Positions 1-8,789 of a stretch of 64,000 bases of DNA are shown here, in pieces. The notes below the pieces were generated by a model, which did not search any database, was not told the DNA's origin, and was given only the letters and a program-made list of their open reading frames with translations. This DNA comes from Streptomyces sp. NBC_00691. Its GTDB lineage: Bacteria > Actinomycetota > Actinomycetes > Streptomycetales > Streptomycetaceae. A program made the position numbers and the translations under genes. The DNA is taken from contig NZ_CP109007.1 in NCBI RefSeq assembly GCF_036226665.1, positions 434,001 to 498,000 on the forward strand. Direction: 5' to 3'. The number at the start of each line of letters is the position of its first letter. Position 1 is the stretch's first letter.

Positions 1-2
1 TG

Positions 3-926
3 GTCAACGGCGAGACGACCGTCGCCCCGCAGATCCGTGACGTCGTGATGCAGGCCGTACGCGAACTGGGCTACGTCCCCAACGCGGCCGCCCGCAATCT
101 CGTCACCCGGCGGACGGACGCGGTGGCCGTGGTCGTCTCCGATCCGCCCCAGGGCGTGGTCTCCGACGACCCCCTGTTCTCCACCGTCGTGCGTGCCGTG
201 AGCCGAGAGCTGGAGGCCGCGGGAAAGCAGGTCGTGCTCATGCTCGCGGAGTCGGAGCGCAGCCGGGCCCGGGTGGAGCAGTACGTGGCCGGCCGGCACG
301 TGGACGGCGTCATGCTCGTCGCGCTGCACGGGACGGACCCGCTGCCGGCGGCCCTCGCCAGGACAGGCCTGCCGATCGCCTCGTTCAACCGCACGTCCGC
401 GCCCCAGGTGCCGTACGCAAGCCTCGACAACATCGGCGGCGCCACACTCGCCGTCCGGCATCTGCTGGAACGGGGACGCCGCAGGATCGCCGCCATCACC
501 GGACCGCTGGACCTGTTCGAGGCACGCGAACGGCTCGACGGCTACCGCGCGGCGCTGCACGGCAGCGGCCGCCGGTCGATCGTCGCGCTGGGCGACTTCA
601 CCCGGGCGTCGGGTGCCCAGGCGATGGAGCAACTCCTGGAGGACGACCCCGCGTTGGACGCGGTGTTCGCGAGCAACGACCTCATGGCCATCGGCGCCCT
701 GCGGACCCTGCGCCGGGCGGGGCGCCGCGTGCCCGAGGACGTGGCCGTCGTCGGCTTCGACGACATCGAGGCCGCCGCGTACACCACGCCCGCCCTCACC
801 TCCGTACGGAGCCCCATGGCCGACCAGGCCATCGCCACGGTTCACCTGCTCCTGGGACTCATCGAAGGCGGCCCCGGCGATCCGGTCGTCATCCGCAACG
901 AACTCGTGGTCCGCGAGTCGACCTGA
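3..926 (+). CDS. LacI-family transcriptional regulator, 5' end cut by the window
   Basis: The reading frame is open from base 3 and ends with TGA at 924-926, so this is the 3' part of a gene that starts outside the window. The first visible residues (VNGETTVAPQIRDVV then LGYVPNAAARNLVTRR) are the end of a LacI-type helix-turn-helix and hinge region. The rest is a periplasmic-binding-protein-like effector domain, ending in the typical ELVVREST. Only about the first 20-25 residues, including the recognition helix, are missing. It probably represses a sugar locus to the left of the window. No operator can be assigned from here. Confidence 0.93.
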   Translation, partial: VNGETTVAPQIRDVVMQAVRELGYVPNAAARNLVTRRTDAVAVVVSDPPQGVVSDDPLFSTVVRAVSRELEAAGKQVVLMLAESERSRARVEQYVAGRHVDGVMLVALHGTDPLPAALARTGLPIASFNRTSAPQVPYASLDNIGGATLAVRHLLERGRRRIAAITGPLDLFEARERLDGYRAALHGSGRRSIVALGDFTRASGAQAMEQLLEDDPALDAVFASNDLMAIGALRTLRRAGRRVPEDVAVVGFDDIEAAAYTTPALTSVRSPMADQAIATVHLLLGLIEGGPGDPVVIRNELVVREST

Positions 927-936
927 CCGGCACGAT

Positions 937-955
937 GCGCGCGCGGTGCGCGCGC
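937..955. terminator. GC-rich hairpin after the LacI gene
   Basis: Perfect 8-bp arms of alternating GC (937-944 and 948-955) with a GGT loop, 11 bases past the LacI stop codon. There is no U-tract, as is usual for Streptomyces terminators. It is probably the end of the LacI transcript. Confidence 0.5.
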
Positions 956-1071
956 CGTCGAGGAGCCGGGATCCGGGGGCTGCCCCCGGTCGCGTTCATC
1001 ATCAGATGGTCGGTCCGGCGGCCGGAAGGAACACTCGCCTGGGTGACTGTGGGGCGAGTGAGGGCCGGGAC

Positions 1072-2247
1072 ATGATCATCGGCATGAGTGCCTCTCTGAT
1101 CCGCCGCGCCTGCGCCGCGGCCCTGCTCGTCACGTCCACCCTCGCCCCCGCCGTCGCCGCCGCGCCCCGGCCCGACGCGCCCGCACCGGAGTCGAAGCGG
1201 GCGGTGCAGGCCCGTCTGCTCGGTGAGAGGACCGTCCCGCACAAGCTCGACTTCCAGGGGACCACGGTCGGCGGTCTCTCCGGCATCGACCGAGACCGGT
1301 GCACCGGCGAGTACGTCCTCATCAGCGACGACCGTTCCTTCCTCCAGCCCGCGCGCTTCTACACCGCGCGGATCGATGTCGACGCGGCCGGTGTGCACGC
1401 CGTCGACTTCACCTCGACCCACCCCCTCCTCCAGCCGGACGGCTCGGTGTACCCGTCCCCCGCACTCGGCGACGGCAAGGCGATCGACCCGGAGGAGATC
1501 CGCGTCGACCCGCGCGACTGCCGTTACTGGTGGGGGCAGGAGGGCGACCGGCCCGCCGTCGCCGGCCCGCCGGTGATCCAGCCGTCCATCGAGATCTCCG
1601 ACCCCGACGGAACCCACCACGGCCGCCTGCGGCTGCCGCGGAACTACCTGGTCACCGCGGAGCGCGGGCCGCGCCGCAACCAGGCCGTCGAGGCACTCAC
1701 CTTCGGCGCCCGCGGCACCGTCGTGACCAGCGCGATCGAGGGTCCGCTGCTCCAGGACGGCCCGGTGCCGGACCTGACGCACGGCGCGCTCGTCCGTGTC
1801 ACCCGGCAGAGCCGCGGCGGCCGGGTGCTGGGCCAGTACGCGTACCCCGTCGAGAAGATCTTCGCCGAGTCCGACCCGACGAGCCCGTGGGGCCCCGACA
1901 CCGGCGTACCGTCCCTCCTGGCCTTCCCGAACGATCCCGAGCGCTATCTCGTGCTAGAACGCACCTGGGTCGCCGGCTCCGGCTACAAGATCCGGCTGTA
2001 CGACGCCACCACGCGGGGCGCCACCGACGTACGGGCCGTCGACTCCCTGGCCGGACGGCCCGTCGTGCCGATGCGGAAGCGGCTCGTCGCCGACTTCGAC
2101 ACCCTCGGCCTGTCCACCGTCGACAACACCGAGGGCATGACCTGGGGCCCCACCCTGCCGTCGGGCGAGCGCTCGCTGATCCTCGTCAGCGACGACAACT
2201 TCGACACGGAGGCGGTCACTCAGATCGTCGCGCTCGCACTGCGCTGA
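1072..2247 (+). CDS. Secreted esterase-like-activity-of-phytase family protein
   Basis: 391 residues. The start at ATG 1072 is chosen because GAGGG (1060-1064) lies 7 bases upstream; ATG 1084 in the same frame is the alternative. The N-terminus is a Sec-type signal peptide with an Ala-rich hydrophobic core and a likely cleavage after AVAAA. The body matches the esterase-like phytase domain, a beta-propeller-like fold: LSGIDRD near the start, ISDDRS, DPEEIRVD in the middle, then DNTEGMTWGP and ILVSDDNF close to the end. Members are secreted and their substrate is usually unproven, so phosphoester or phytate hydrolysis is only a family-level inference. The gene stands alone. Confidence 0.85.
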   Translation: MIIGMSASLIRRACAAALLVTSTLAPAVAAAPRPDAPAPESKRAVQARLLGERTVPHKLDFQGTTVGGLSGIDRDRCTGEYVLISDDRSFLQPARFYTARIDVDAAGVHAVDFTSTHPLLQPDGSVYPSPALGDGKAIDPEEIRVDPRDCRYWWGQEGDRPAVAGPPVIQPSIEISDPDGTHHGRLRLPRNYLVTAERGPRRNQAVEALTFGARGTVVTSAIEGPLLQDGPVPDLTHGALVRVTRQSRGGRVLGQYAYPVEKIFAESDPTSPWGPDTGVPSLLAFPNDPERYLVLERTWVAGSGYKIRLYDATTRGATDVRAVDSLAGRPVVPMRKRLVADFDTLGLSTVDNTEGMTWGPTLPSGERSLILVSDDNFDTEAVTQIVALALR

Positions 2248-2319
2248 ACCCGGGTTCCGTCGGCGTCCAGGTGGGGACCGTGAGCCCGGGATCACCCCGT
2301 CGCGGCACGGGCGGGCCGG

Positions 2320-2700
2320 TCAGGCGCCCTCGTCGAAACGGCCTGCCTCCACCTGGAGGGCGAGGGACTGCAGCACCTCGGCGGAGGAGATGTCGCTCCG
2401 CCCCTCGTCGTGCGCCACCGCGAGACTGGTGAAGGCCAGGGTGAAACCGGAGACCATCGTGTACAGCGCGGGTCCGAGCGCCGCGGCGAGGAGGTGGGCG
2501 ACTTCCTGCGGGGCCGCGTCGGCCGGCACGCTGATGTGGGGCAGCATCTCGTTCAGCATCTGGGTGACCACGCGCGGCTCGACCTCGGACGCCGCCTCGA
2601 AGTCCTCCTCGCCGTCGCTCTCCTCCTCCACGGCCCGGCGGATCTCCTGAGCCTCCGTCAGAATGCCGATCACACGCTTGAGAACCTCAGCTCGCTCCAT
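2320..2700 (-). CDS. Hypothetical acidic protein
   Basis: 126 residues starting MERAEVLKRVIGIL. The protein is acidic and mostly helical, with a charged segment (EEESDGEEDFEAASEVE) near residues 25-42 and a more hydrophobic stretch (LAAALGPALYTMVSGFTLAF) near 70-90. There is no signal peptide, and I recognise no catalytic motif. It lies just downstream of the kinase gene on the same strand with a 76-base gap, so the two could share a transcript. Codon usage and clean third-position GC support a real gene; function is unknown. Confidence 0.7.
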   Translation of the reverse strand: MERAEVLKRVIGILTEAQEIRRAVEEESDGEEDFEAASEVEPRVVTQMLNEMLPHISVPADAAPQEVAHLLAAALGPALYTMVSGFTLAFTSLAVAHDEGRSDISSAEVLQSLALQVEAGRFDEGA

Positions 2701-2776
2701 TGCACGGAGCCTAGCCCCACGGGGGCGGCTCGGCGTCCGGCGGGACTCGGGGTGGCGCCACTCCGCCCGGCGGGGG

Positions 2777-5089
2777 TCAGGGGGTGGCGCCGTTCGGTGC
2801 CACCTTCCAGCTTCCGTCGTCCACCACGTACGCCGTCAGGCGGCGGGTGATCGTATCGCCGCGCCCGTCGAAGGCGACGCGCCCGGTGACGCCCTCGAAG
2901 GCCGTACCGGCGACCGCCCGCGCGAGCTTCTCCCGCGCGTCGGCGGGGAGCCTGCCGCCGTCGGCCGTCACGACGGTCTTCACCGCCTCGACGAGAGCCC
3001 AGGTCGCGTCATAGGCGTAGGGGCCGTACCAGCCCGGCGGTTCGGGGTAGTTCGCCGTGCGGTAGCGCGCGAGGAACGCCTGCCCCGCCTCAGACTCCTC
3101 GGCGGGTACGCCGATCTGGGTCGCGAGGTCGCCCTCGGCCTCCGGATTCTCCGTGGGGTACCGCAGGTCGAAGATGCCGTCGCCACCCATCAGGGGCACG
3201 TTCACCCCCGCCTGTTCGAGCTGCCGGGACAGGGGCGCCGCGGCGTCGTAGTAGCCGCCGAAGTAGACGGCGTCGGCGCCTGAGGCCCGTACGCGCACGG
3301 CGAGGCCCGCGAAGGCGCGTTCCGCGGGGTCGACCTGCTCGGTGCCCACGACGGTCCCGCCGAGTTCGGTGAACGTGTCCGTGAAACCGGCGGTGAGCGT
3401 GGTGCCGTGGGTGCTCGTGTCGTCGATCACGTAGAGCCTGGTCTTCTTCGCCTCGTACAGGTACCGGGCGGCGAACGGCCCCTGGTCGACGTCCGTGGCG
3501 ATCGTGCGGAAGTAGGTGGAGTGGGGACGGGACGTGTGGCCCGTGGCCCAGTCGGGGCCCAGGGTCAGCGTGGGATCGGTGTTCCCCGGTGACACGGTGA
3601 CCACGCCCGCCCGCGCGAGCGGGGGCACCAGCGTCCGGGCCACGGAGGAGTTGAGCGGGCCGACGACGCCCAGAACCTTCTCGTCGGCCACGAACCGGGT
3701 GGCGTTGGAGGCTCCCTCGGCGGCATCGGCCGCGTCGTCCAGGGCCTTGATCTCGAAGGTCACGCCGGGCACGTGCCGGGACTCGTTGGCGGTCCTGACC
3801 GCGAGGTCGGCGGAATTCCTGATGCCGAGGCCCATCGAGGACATTTCGCCGGTCAGGGGCGCGTCCACACCGATCACCACCGTGATGGGGGTGTTCCCGG
3901 CGCCGCTGCCGCCCGCGCCTCCGCGGGCGACGTCGTCGTCGCGGGTGAGGACCCACGTCAGGAGGGACCCCGAGGTCAGCACCCCCAGCGCCGTACCCAG
4001 GACCGCGGCGCGCCGGGTGAGTCCCCGCCGCTGGTCCGACGTCGGCTCCCGGTGCTCCGGGGCGAGCGACGCGTCGAGCGTGACCGGCTTCTCGCCCTGA
4101 GGCACGGGGACGGGCGCGGGCGCCGGCGGGGTGGACGGCCGGTCGGGGACGGGCGCGGGCGCCGGCGGGGTCGACGGCCGGTCGGGGACGGGTGGGCGTG
4201 GAGTGCCGAGGGAGGCCCCGGAGTCGAGGACCGTCGGCGTAGGCGTGGGTGGAGCCGAGACGGCCCGCAGCACCGACGCGAGCAGCTCGGCCGCCTCCGA
4301 GGCGCCCAGGCGTCGTGCCGGGTCCTTGGTGAGGAGCCCGTCGAGGACGGGGGTCAGCGGCCCGGCGTGGACCGGTGGCCGGTGCGGGCTGGTGAACACC
4401 GCCACGGCGAGGGCGTGGAGCCCGTCCACCTCGAACGGCGGGCGTCCCTCGACGGCGTGGTAGAGGGTCGCACCGAGCGCCCACAGGTCGTTGGCCGGAG
4501 TCGGCCGCTTGCCTTCCAGCTGCTCCGGCGCCATGTACTGCGGGGTGCCGATCACGATTCCGCTGTGACTCAGCTTCGTCGTGGCGTCGGCGAGGTGGGC
4601 GATGCCGAAGTCGGTCAGGACGACACGGTCCTTGGTCAGGAGCACGTTGTCCGGCTTGATGTCGCGATGGACGATGCGCGCCCGGTGCGCCTCGGCCAGG
4701 GCGTCGAGCAGGACGGTGCCGATCTCCGCCACCCGCCGTACGGGCAGCCTGCCGTGGCTTCGGACGGCACCGGCCAGGGACTGCCCGCGGATCAGCTCCA
4801 TGATGATGACGGGGGCTCCCTCGTGCTCCACGACGTCATGGACGGTGATGACCCCGGGGTGGCTGAGAGTCACCGCCGCACGGGCCTCGCCGGTGAACCG
4901 CCGGAGCAGCACGGCTCGGTCGTCGTCGTCCATCCCCGGCGGGAACAGGATCTGTTTGACGGCGACCTCGCGTCCGAAGAGCTGCAGGTCGAGGCCGCGC
5001 CACACCCGGCCCATGCCGCCCTGGCCGATGCGTTCGACCAGCTGGTAGCGGCCGGCGATGAGTTCGGGATGTGGCTCGGTCACGCGCAC
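2777..5089 (-). CDS. Membrane Ser/Thr protein kinase fused to an extracytoplasmic amino-acid-type binding domain
   Basis: 770 residues. Residues 14-275 are a PknB-type kinase with all key elements: glycine loop GQGGMG (22-27), Lys45, HRDIKPDN (141-148), DFG (160-162) and APEQ in the activation segment. A Pro-rich linker (about 280-335) carries two copies of a 13-residue repeat. One membrane helix spans about 361-382. Residues 402-770 form a LivJ-type ligand-binding domain (VVIGVDAPLTGEMSSMG at its start, then VVGPLNSSVA). Topology predicts an outside sensor and an inside kinase. In bacterial kinases the outside part is more often PASTA or unrelated. The ligand is unknown; branched amino acids or small organics are possible. 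Confidence 0.92.
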   Translation of the reverse strand: MRVTEPHPELIAGRYQLVERIGQGGMGRVWRGLDLQLFGREVAVKQILFPPGMDDDDRAVLLRRFTGEARAAVTLSHPGVITVHDVVEHEGAPVIIMELIRGQSLAGAVRSHGRLPVRRVAEIGTVLLDALAEAHRARIVHRDIKPDNVLLTKDRVVLTDFGIAHLADATTKLSHSGIVIGTPQYMAPEQLEGKRPTPANDLWALGATLYHAVEGRPPFEVDGLHALAVAVFTSPHRPPVHAGPLTPVLDGLLTKDPARRLGASEAAELLASVLRAVSAPPTPTPTVLDSGASLGTPRPPVPDRPSTPPAPAPVPDRPSTPPAPAPVPVPQGEKPVTLDASLAPEHREPTSDQRRGLTRRAAVLGTALGVLTSGSLLTWVLTRDDDVARGGAGGSGAGNTPITVVIGVDAPLTGEMSSMGLGIRNSADLAVRTANESRHVPGVTFEIKALDDAADAAEGASNATRFVADEKVLGVVGPLNSSVARTLVPPLARAGVVTVSPGNTDPTLTLGPDWATGHTSRPHSTYFRTIATDVDQGPFAARYLYEAKKTRLYVIDDTSTHGTTLTAGFTDTFTELGGTVVGTEQVDPAERAFAGLAVRVRASGADAVYFGGYYDAAAPLSRQLEQAGVNVPLMGGDGIFDLRYPTENPEAEGDLATQIGVPAEESEAGQAFLARYRTANYPEPPGWYGPYAYDATWALVEAVKTVVTADGGRLPADAREKLARAVAGTAFEGVTGRVAFDGRGDTITRRLTAYVVDDGSWKVAPNGATP
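4112..4189 (-). repeat. Two tandem 39-bp copies in the kinase linker
   Basis: The segment encodes VPDRPSTPPAPAP twice in a row. The two copies are almost identical at DNA level. It probably arose by slippage or unequal crossing-over and sets the length of the juxtamembrane linker. Confidence 0.8.
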
Positions 5090-5170
5090 ACTCTAGGACC
5101 TGGTGGTGTTCTCAGGTGACGGAACGACGGCTTGATCACGCCTACGGGTGCGAGGGGCGGCTCGCCCTCC

Positions 5171-6163
5171 TCAGGTACGGGACAGGGCGTCGACGAGGGC
5201 CAGTTCCTCGGTGTCGAAGTCGAGGCCGCGGAGCGCGGCCACGCTGTCCTCGAGCTGTCGTGTGCTGCTCGCGCCCACCAGGGCCGAGGTGACGCGGCCT
5301 CCCCGCAGCACCCAGGCGAGGGCGAGCTGGGCCAGGGTCTGGCCGCGGGACACGGCGATGTCGTTCAGGGCGCGCAACCGGGTCACCAGGTCCTCGGTGA
5401 CGGAGTCGCGGTTCAGGAAGGGGCTGTCGCTCGCGGCCCGGGAGTCCTCGGGGATGCCGTCCAGGTAGCGACCGGTCAACAGGCCCTGTTCCAGCGGGGA
5501 GTAGGCGATGGAACCGATCCGCAGTTCGTCGAGGGCGTCGAGCAGTCCCTCGTCCTCCGGACGCCGGTCGAGCATCGAGTAGCGGGGCTGGTGGAGGGTG
5601 AGCGGGGTGCCGAGCTCGCCGAGGATCCGGGCGGCCTCGCGGGTCTGCTCGGCCGAGTAGTTGGAGACGCCGACGTAGAGCGCCTTGCCCTGCTGGACCG
5701 CGGAGTGGAGGGCGCCCATGGTCTCCTCCAGGGGCGTCTCCGGGTCGAAGCGGTGCGAGTAGAAGATGTCGACGTGGTCGAGCCCGAGCCGGCGCAGGCT
5801 CTGGTCCAGGGAGGACAGGAGGTACTTGCGGGAACCCCACTCGCCGTACGGACCGGGCCACATCAGGTATCCGGCCTTGGTGGAGACGACCAGTTCGTCG
5901 CGGTAGGGCGCGAAGTCCGTCCGCAGGAAGTCGCCGAGTGCGGACTCCGCCGCGCCGGGCGGGGGGCCGTAGTTGTTCGCCAGGTCGAAATGGGTGATCC
6001 CGAGGTCGAAGGCGCGGCGCAGGATGGCGCGCTGGGTCTCCGCCGGGCGGTCCGGGCCGAAGTTGTGCCACAGCCCCAGGGAGAGGGCCGGGAGCTTCAG
6101 GCCGCTGTGCCCGGTGCGCCGGTACAGCATGTCGGCATATCGATCGGAATGTGCGGTGTACAA
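5171..6163 (-). CDS. Aldo/keto reductase, L-glyceraldehyde-3-phosphate reductase type
   Basis: 330 residues from a TTG start at 6163, preceded by GGAG with 5 bases spacing. This start gives the family's usual N-terminus (YTAHSDRYADMLYRRTG) and length; upstream in-frame ATG/GTG starts add an unlikely basic extension. AKR hallmarks are the FDLANNYGPPPG region with catalytic Asp and Tyr, STKAGYLMWPGPYG around the catalytic Lys, and SHRFDPETP with the catalytic His. The protein should be a cytosolic NADPH-dependent carbonyl reductase of the YghZ/GPR group, linked to methylglyoxal or sugar-aldehyde detoxification. It is divergent from a LysR gene, which may control it. Confidence 0.93.
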   Translation of the reverse strand: MYTAHSDRYADMLYRRTGHSGLKLPALSLGLWHNFGPDRPAETQRAILRRAFDLGITHFDLANNYGPPPGAAESALGDFLRTDFAPYRDELVVSTKAGYLMWPGPYGEWGSRKYLLSSLDQSLRRLGLDHVDIFYSHRFDPETPLEETMGALHSAVQQGKALYVGVSNYSAEQTREAARILGELGTPLTLHQPRYSMLDRRPEDEGLLDALDELRIGSIAYSPLEQGLLTGRYLDGIPEDSRAASDSPFLNRDSVTEDLVTRLRALNDIAVSRGQTLAQLALAWVLRGGRVTSALVGASSTRQLEDSVAALRGLDFDTEELALVDALSRT

Positions 6164-6305
6164 CGCGACTCCATGGCGGTGGGAACGGCCCCCGGTCACG
6201 GGGGTGCGGCGGGGGGACCGCCGTGCCGCCACCAATCTCCCCTGTCCCGGGGGCATGAATCCAACAGGAGAATCCGATGCGATTCAGCGAGTAGCCTTCT
6301 GAATC

Positions 6306-7193
6306 ATGGAACTGCGCCATCTCCAGCACTTCGTCGCCGTCGCCGAGGCACGGCACTTCACGCGGGCCGCGGAGCGGCTCATGGTCTCCCAGTCCGGTCT
6401 CTCGGCGTCGATCCGGGCCCTGGAGCGGGATCTGAGGGCTCCGCTGTTCGTACGGAGCACCCGCCGGGTGACGCTGACGGAGGCCGGGCGGGCGCTGCTG
6501 GTCGAGGCGGAGCGCATCCTCGCGCGGGTACGGGCCGCGCACGACGCGGTGGCGGCCGTGCAGGGCGTGGTGCGCGGCACGCTCTCCCTGGGGGCCGAGC
6601 AGTGTGTGGCGGGTGTCCATGTGGCGGGGCTGCTGGCGGCGTTCAGGCGACGGCACCCTGAGGTGGAGATACGGCTCCGACAGGAGGGCGGGCTCGCGCT
6701 GGCCGAGGACGTCGCCGCGGGGCGCCTCGACCTGGCCTTCGCGTACCGCACCCGGGCGGACTCCGAGCAGCTGCGCGCGGTGCCGCTGGCGGCCGAGCCG
6801 ATGACGCTCCTGTGTCACCCGGCGCACCCGCTCGCCACGGCCCGGCCGGCCCTCGCGCTCCGGGACCTGGCCGAGCAGGACTTCGTCGACTTCCATCCCG
6901 GCTGGGGTCCGCGTCGGGCCACGGACACCGCCTTCGCCTCCGCGGGCGTGCCGCGCACCGTGGGGCTGGAGGTGAACGACGTGCACAGCCTCCTGGACCT
7001 GGTGGAGGAGGACCTGGGTGTCGCCGCCGTACCGCGGCATTTCCGGCACAAGCGGGAGTCCCTGCACGCCGTCGCTCTCACCGACGCCGGCGAGGCGGTC
7101 TACGAGACGGTGGCCCTGCTGCCACCGCCGCAGGCCACCAGCCCGGCGGCCCGCGCACTGATGACTCTCCTGGAGCGGGGAACCGTCACCTGA
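6306..7193 (+). CDS. LysR-family transcriptional regulator
   Basis: 295 residues. The N-terminal winged helix-turn-helix is clear (MELRHLQHFVAVAEARHFTR, then LMVSQSGLSASIRALE). It is followed by a two-lobed effector domain from about residue 90 to the end. The length is typical. It is transcribed away from the aldo/keto reductase, with 142 bp between the two start codons, the classic LysR arrangement. It probably controls its own gene and the reductase. No inducer can be inferred from sequence. Confidence 0.94.
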   Translation: MELRHLQHFVAVAEARHFTRAAERLMVSQSGLSASIRALERDLRAPLFVRSTRRVTLTEAGRALLVEAERILARVRAAHDAVAAVQGVVRGTLSLGAEQCVAGVHVAGLLAAFRRRHPEVEIRLRQEGGLALAEDVAAGRLDLAFAYRTRADSEQLRAVPLAAEPMTLLCHPAHPLATARPALALRDLAEQDFVDFHPGWGPRRATDTAFASAGVPRTVGLEVNDVHSLLDLVEEDLGVAAVPRHFRHKRESLHAVALTDAGEAVYETVALLPPPQATSPAARALMTLLERGTVT

Positions 7194-7194
7194 G

Positions 7195-7222
7195 GTGCGG
7201 GCGCGCCGCCCACGCGCCGCAC
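7195..7222. terminator. Hairpin after the LysR gene
   Basis: Arms GTGCGG plus CGCG pair with CGCG plus CCGCAC across a 7-base loop, with one bulged G at 7201. It begins one base after the stop codon. Confidence 0.5.
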
Positions 7223-7294
7223 GGCCTGGAACCCGGGTGCGGTCGGCCCGGGGCGGGTCTACCGTGGCGGCTCGGCACGTCGTGAGGGGGAATC

Positions 7295-8131
7295 ATGGTG
7301 CTTGTCATGCCGGGGCGGCGGACATCGACGATGGAGCTGATGGCCGTCGAGGCGGCGGGACGGGGAATGGCGGTCGTGGCCGCGGAGGGGTTCTCCGGGG
7401 CATCGGGACCGGCGTACTGGTACGGCGGGCCGGAAGCGGGGGCCCGGCTGGCGGGGCGGCTGGGGATCGCGTTGCTCGAACCGGCGGACGACTGGCTCGC
7501 CGAGCTCCCGGAGGAGTTCACCGGGCGGGAGGTCCGTACGGCCACGCTCGCTGACGCGTGGGCGATCGGCCGGCCGACGTTCGTCAAGCCCCCACGGGAC
7601 AAGTCCTTCCCGGCGGACGTGTACGCCGACGGCTCCCGGCTGCCCGCGGGCCTCGATCCCATGACGCCGGTGCTGCTGTCCGAGGTGGTGACGTTCGCCG
7701 CCGAGTACCGGCTGTTCCTGCTCGACGGACGGATCGCGGCGGCCAGCCGGTACGCCGTGTTCGGCAGGCTCGACCCCCGTCCGCTCGACGGGCACGGGCC
7801 CCTGGCCGCGGAGATCGCCGCGTTCGTCGACCGTCTGGTCGCCGCGGCCGGGCCCACCCTGCCGAGCGCCGTCGTGGTGGATGTCGGGCAGCTCCTCGAC
7901 GCGTACCGCCCGGGCCGTCGGTGGGCCGTGGTGGAGGCCAACATGGCGTGGTTCTCGCACGCGTACGCCGCAGATCCGGCCCGAGTCCTGGATGTCGTGC
8001 TGCGTGCGGCGGGGCCGCGCGAGCGGGTGAGGCCGGAGGATCTCCCGTTCGTTCGGCACGGTTCGGCAGCGCGTCTCGGGCCGCACGGGCACGGCCGCCG
8101 CCGAGCCGGCGACGGAGCGCCGGTAGCGTGA
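7295..8131 (+). CDS. ATP-grasp domain protein (R2K/DUF4343-like)
   Basis: 278 residues. Start ATG 7295 has a GAGGGGG run upstream; an internal ATG a few codons later is possible. The sequence has ATP-grasp features: FVKPPRDKSFP (candidate ATP-binding lysines), VLLSEVVTFAAEYRLFLLDG in the middle, and VVVDVGQL plus VEANMAWFSHAYA at the end, supplying the acidic and Asn metal ligands. This resembles the R2K clade of ATP-grasp proteins, predicted to ligate an amino acid or peptide to an acceptor. Substrates are not established. The C-terminal about 30 residues are low-complexity and basic. Confidence 0.8.
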   Translation: MVLVMPGRRTSTMELMAVEAAGRGMAVVAAEGFSGASGPAYWYGGPEAGARLAGRLGIALLEPADDWLAELPEEFTGREVRTATLADAWAIGRPTFVKPPRDKSFPADVYADGSRLPAGLDPMTPVLLSEVVTFAAEYRLFLLDGRIAAASRYAVFGRLDPRPLDGHGPLAAEIAAFVDRLVAAAGPTLPSAVVVDVGQLLDAYRPGRRWAVVEANMAWFSHAYAADPARVLDVVLRAAGPRERVRPEDLPFVRHGSAARLGPHGHGRRRAGDGAPVA

Positions 8132-8205
8132 TGAGCCACCGCATGGAACGACCGTGCGCCCGGTGGTCCGTACGACGGCGTGCGGCGGAGAGCGATGAGG
8201 CCGCG

Positions 8206-8586
8206 ATGACTGAACCGACCAAGCCCGAGGTCGAGCTTCCCGAGGGGGACGCCCCCACCGAACTGACGATCCGGGACCTCGTCGTCGGGGACGGGCCCGA
8301 GGCGAAGCCGGGCAGGGTCGTCCGGGTTCACTACGTCGGGGTCACCTTCGCGTCCGGCAAGGAGTTCGACGCCTCCTGGGACCGGGACCAGCCGTTCAAG
8401 TTCGCCGTGGGCGGCGGCAGGGTCATCAAGGGCTGGGACCGGGGCATCCGGGGGATGAGGGTCGGCGGCCGGCGCGAGATCGTCGTGCCCCCGCACCTCG
8501 GCTACGGCAAGGAGTCGCCCTCGCCGCTGATCCCGGCGGGCTCGACGCTCGTCTTCGTGGTCGACCTGCTCTCGGTCGCGGTCTGA
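8206..8586 (+). CDS. FKBP-type peptidyl-prolyl cis-trans isomerase
   Basis: 126 residues, start ATG 8206. A single FKBP domain fills the protein: VRVHYVGV, GKEFDASWDR, GGRVIKGWDRGIRGMRVGGRRE and PPHLGYGKESPSPLIPAGSTLVF. These include the expected aromatic pocket residues (Tyr, Phe, Trp, Tyr). There is no signal peptide, so it is cytosolic and should catalyse proline isomerisation in protein folding. It lies 74 bases downstream of the ATP-grasp gene on the same strand and ends at a strong hairpin. Confidence 0.95.
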   Translation: MTEPTKPEVELPEGDAPTELTIRDLVVGDGPEAKPGRVVRVHYVGVTFASGKEFDASWDRDQPFKFAVGGGRVIKGWDRGIRGMRVGGRREIVVPPHLGYGKESPSPLIPAGSTLVFVVDLLSVAV

Positions 8587-8616
8587 GGCGGAGTCCGCCG
8601 GCTCGGCGGCTCCGCC
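8587..8616. terminator. Strong hairpin after the FKBP gene
   Basis: GGCGGAG and CCGCCG pair with CGGCGG and CTCCGCC around a GCT loop, 13 base pairs with one bulged T at 8594. It directly follows the TGA. The rest of the gap to 8789 holds only an 8-G run at 8683-8690. Confidence 0.7.
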
Positions 8617-8789
8617 CGGTCGACGGCCGAGCCGTCCGGGGGCGATGCCGACGCGTGCGACCACACGCGAACCGGATGCCCCGGGGGGGGCCGCCCTGGG
8701 AGCGGCGCGGGAGTCAGCGCCGTCACCCCGGGGCGGTCTCATGCGGCGGGCTGATGTCGCACGGACAGAGCCCGGTCCGCCTGAGGCGG

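Noticed and set aside
613-1071. Long upstream extension of the esterase-like frame
   Set aside because: It overlaps the LacI gene in another frame and is Arg/Pro/Ser-rich as expected of a shadow; the signal peptide begins at 1072.
8683-8690. Eight-G run considered as a frameshift site
   Set aside because: It lies outside any gene, so it breaks nothing.
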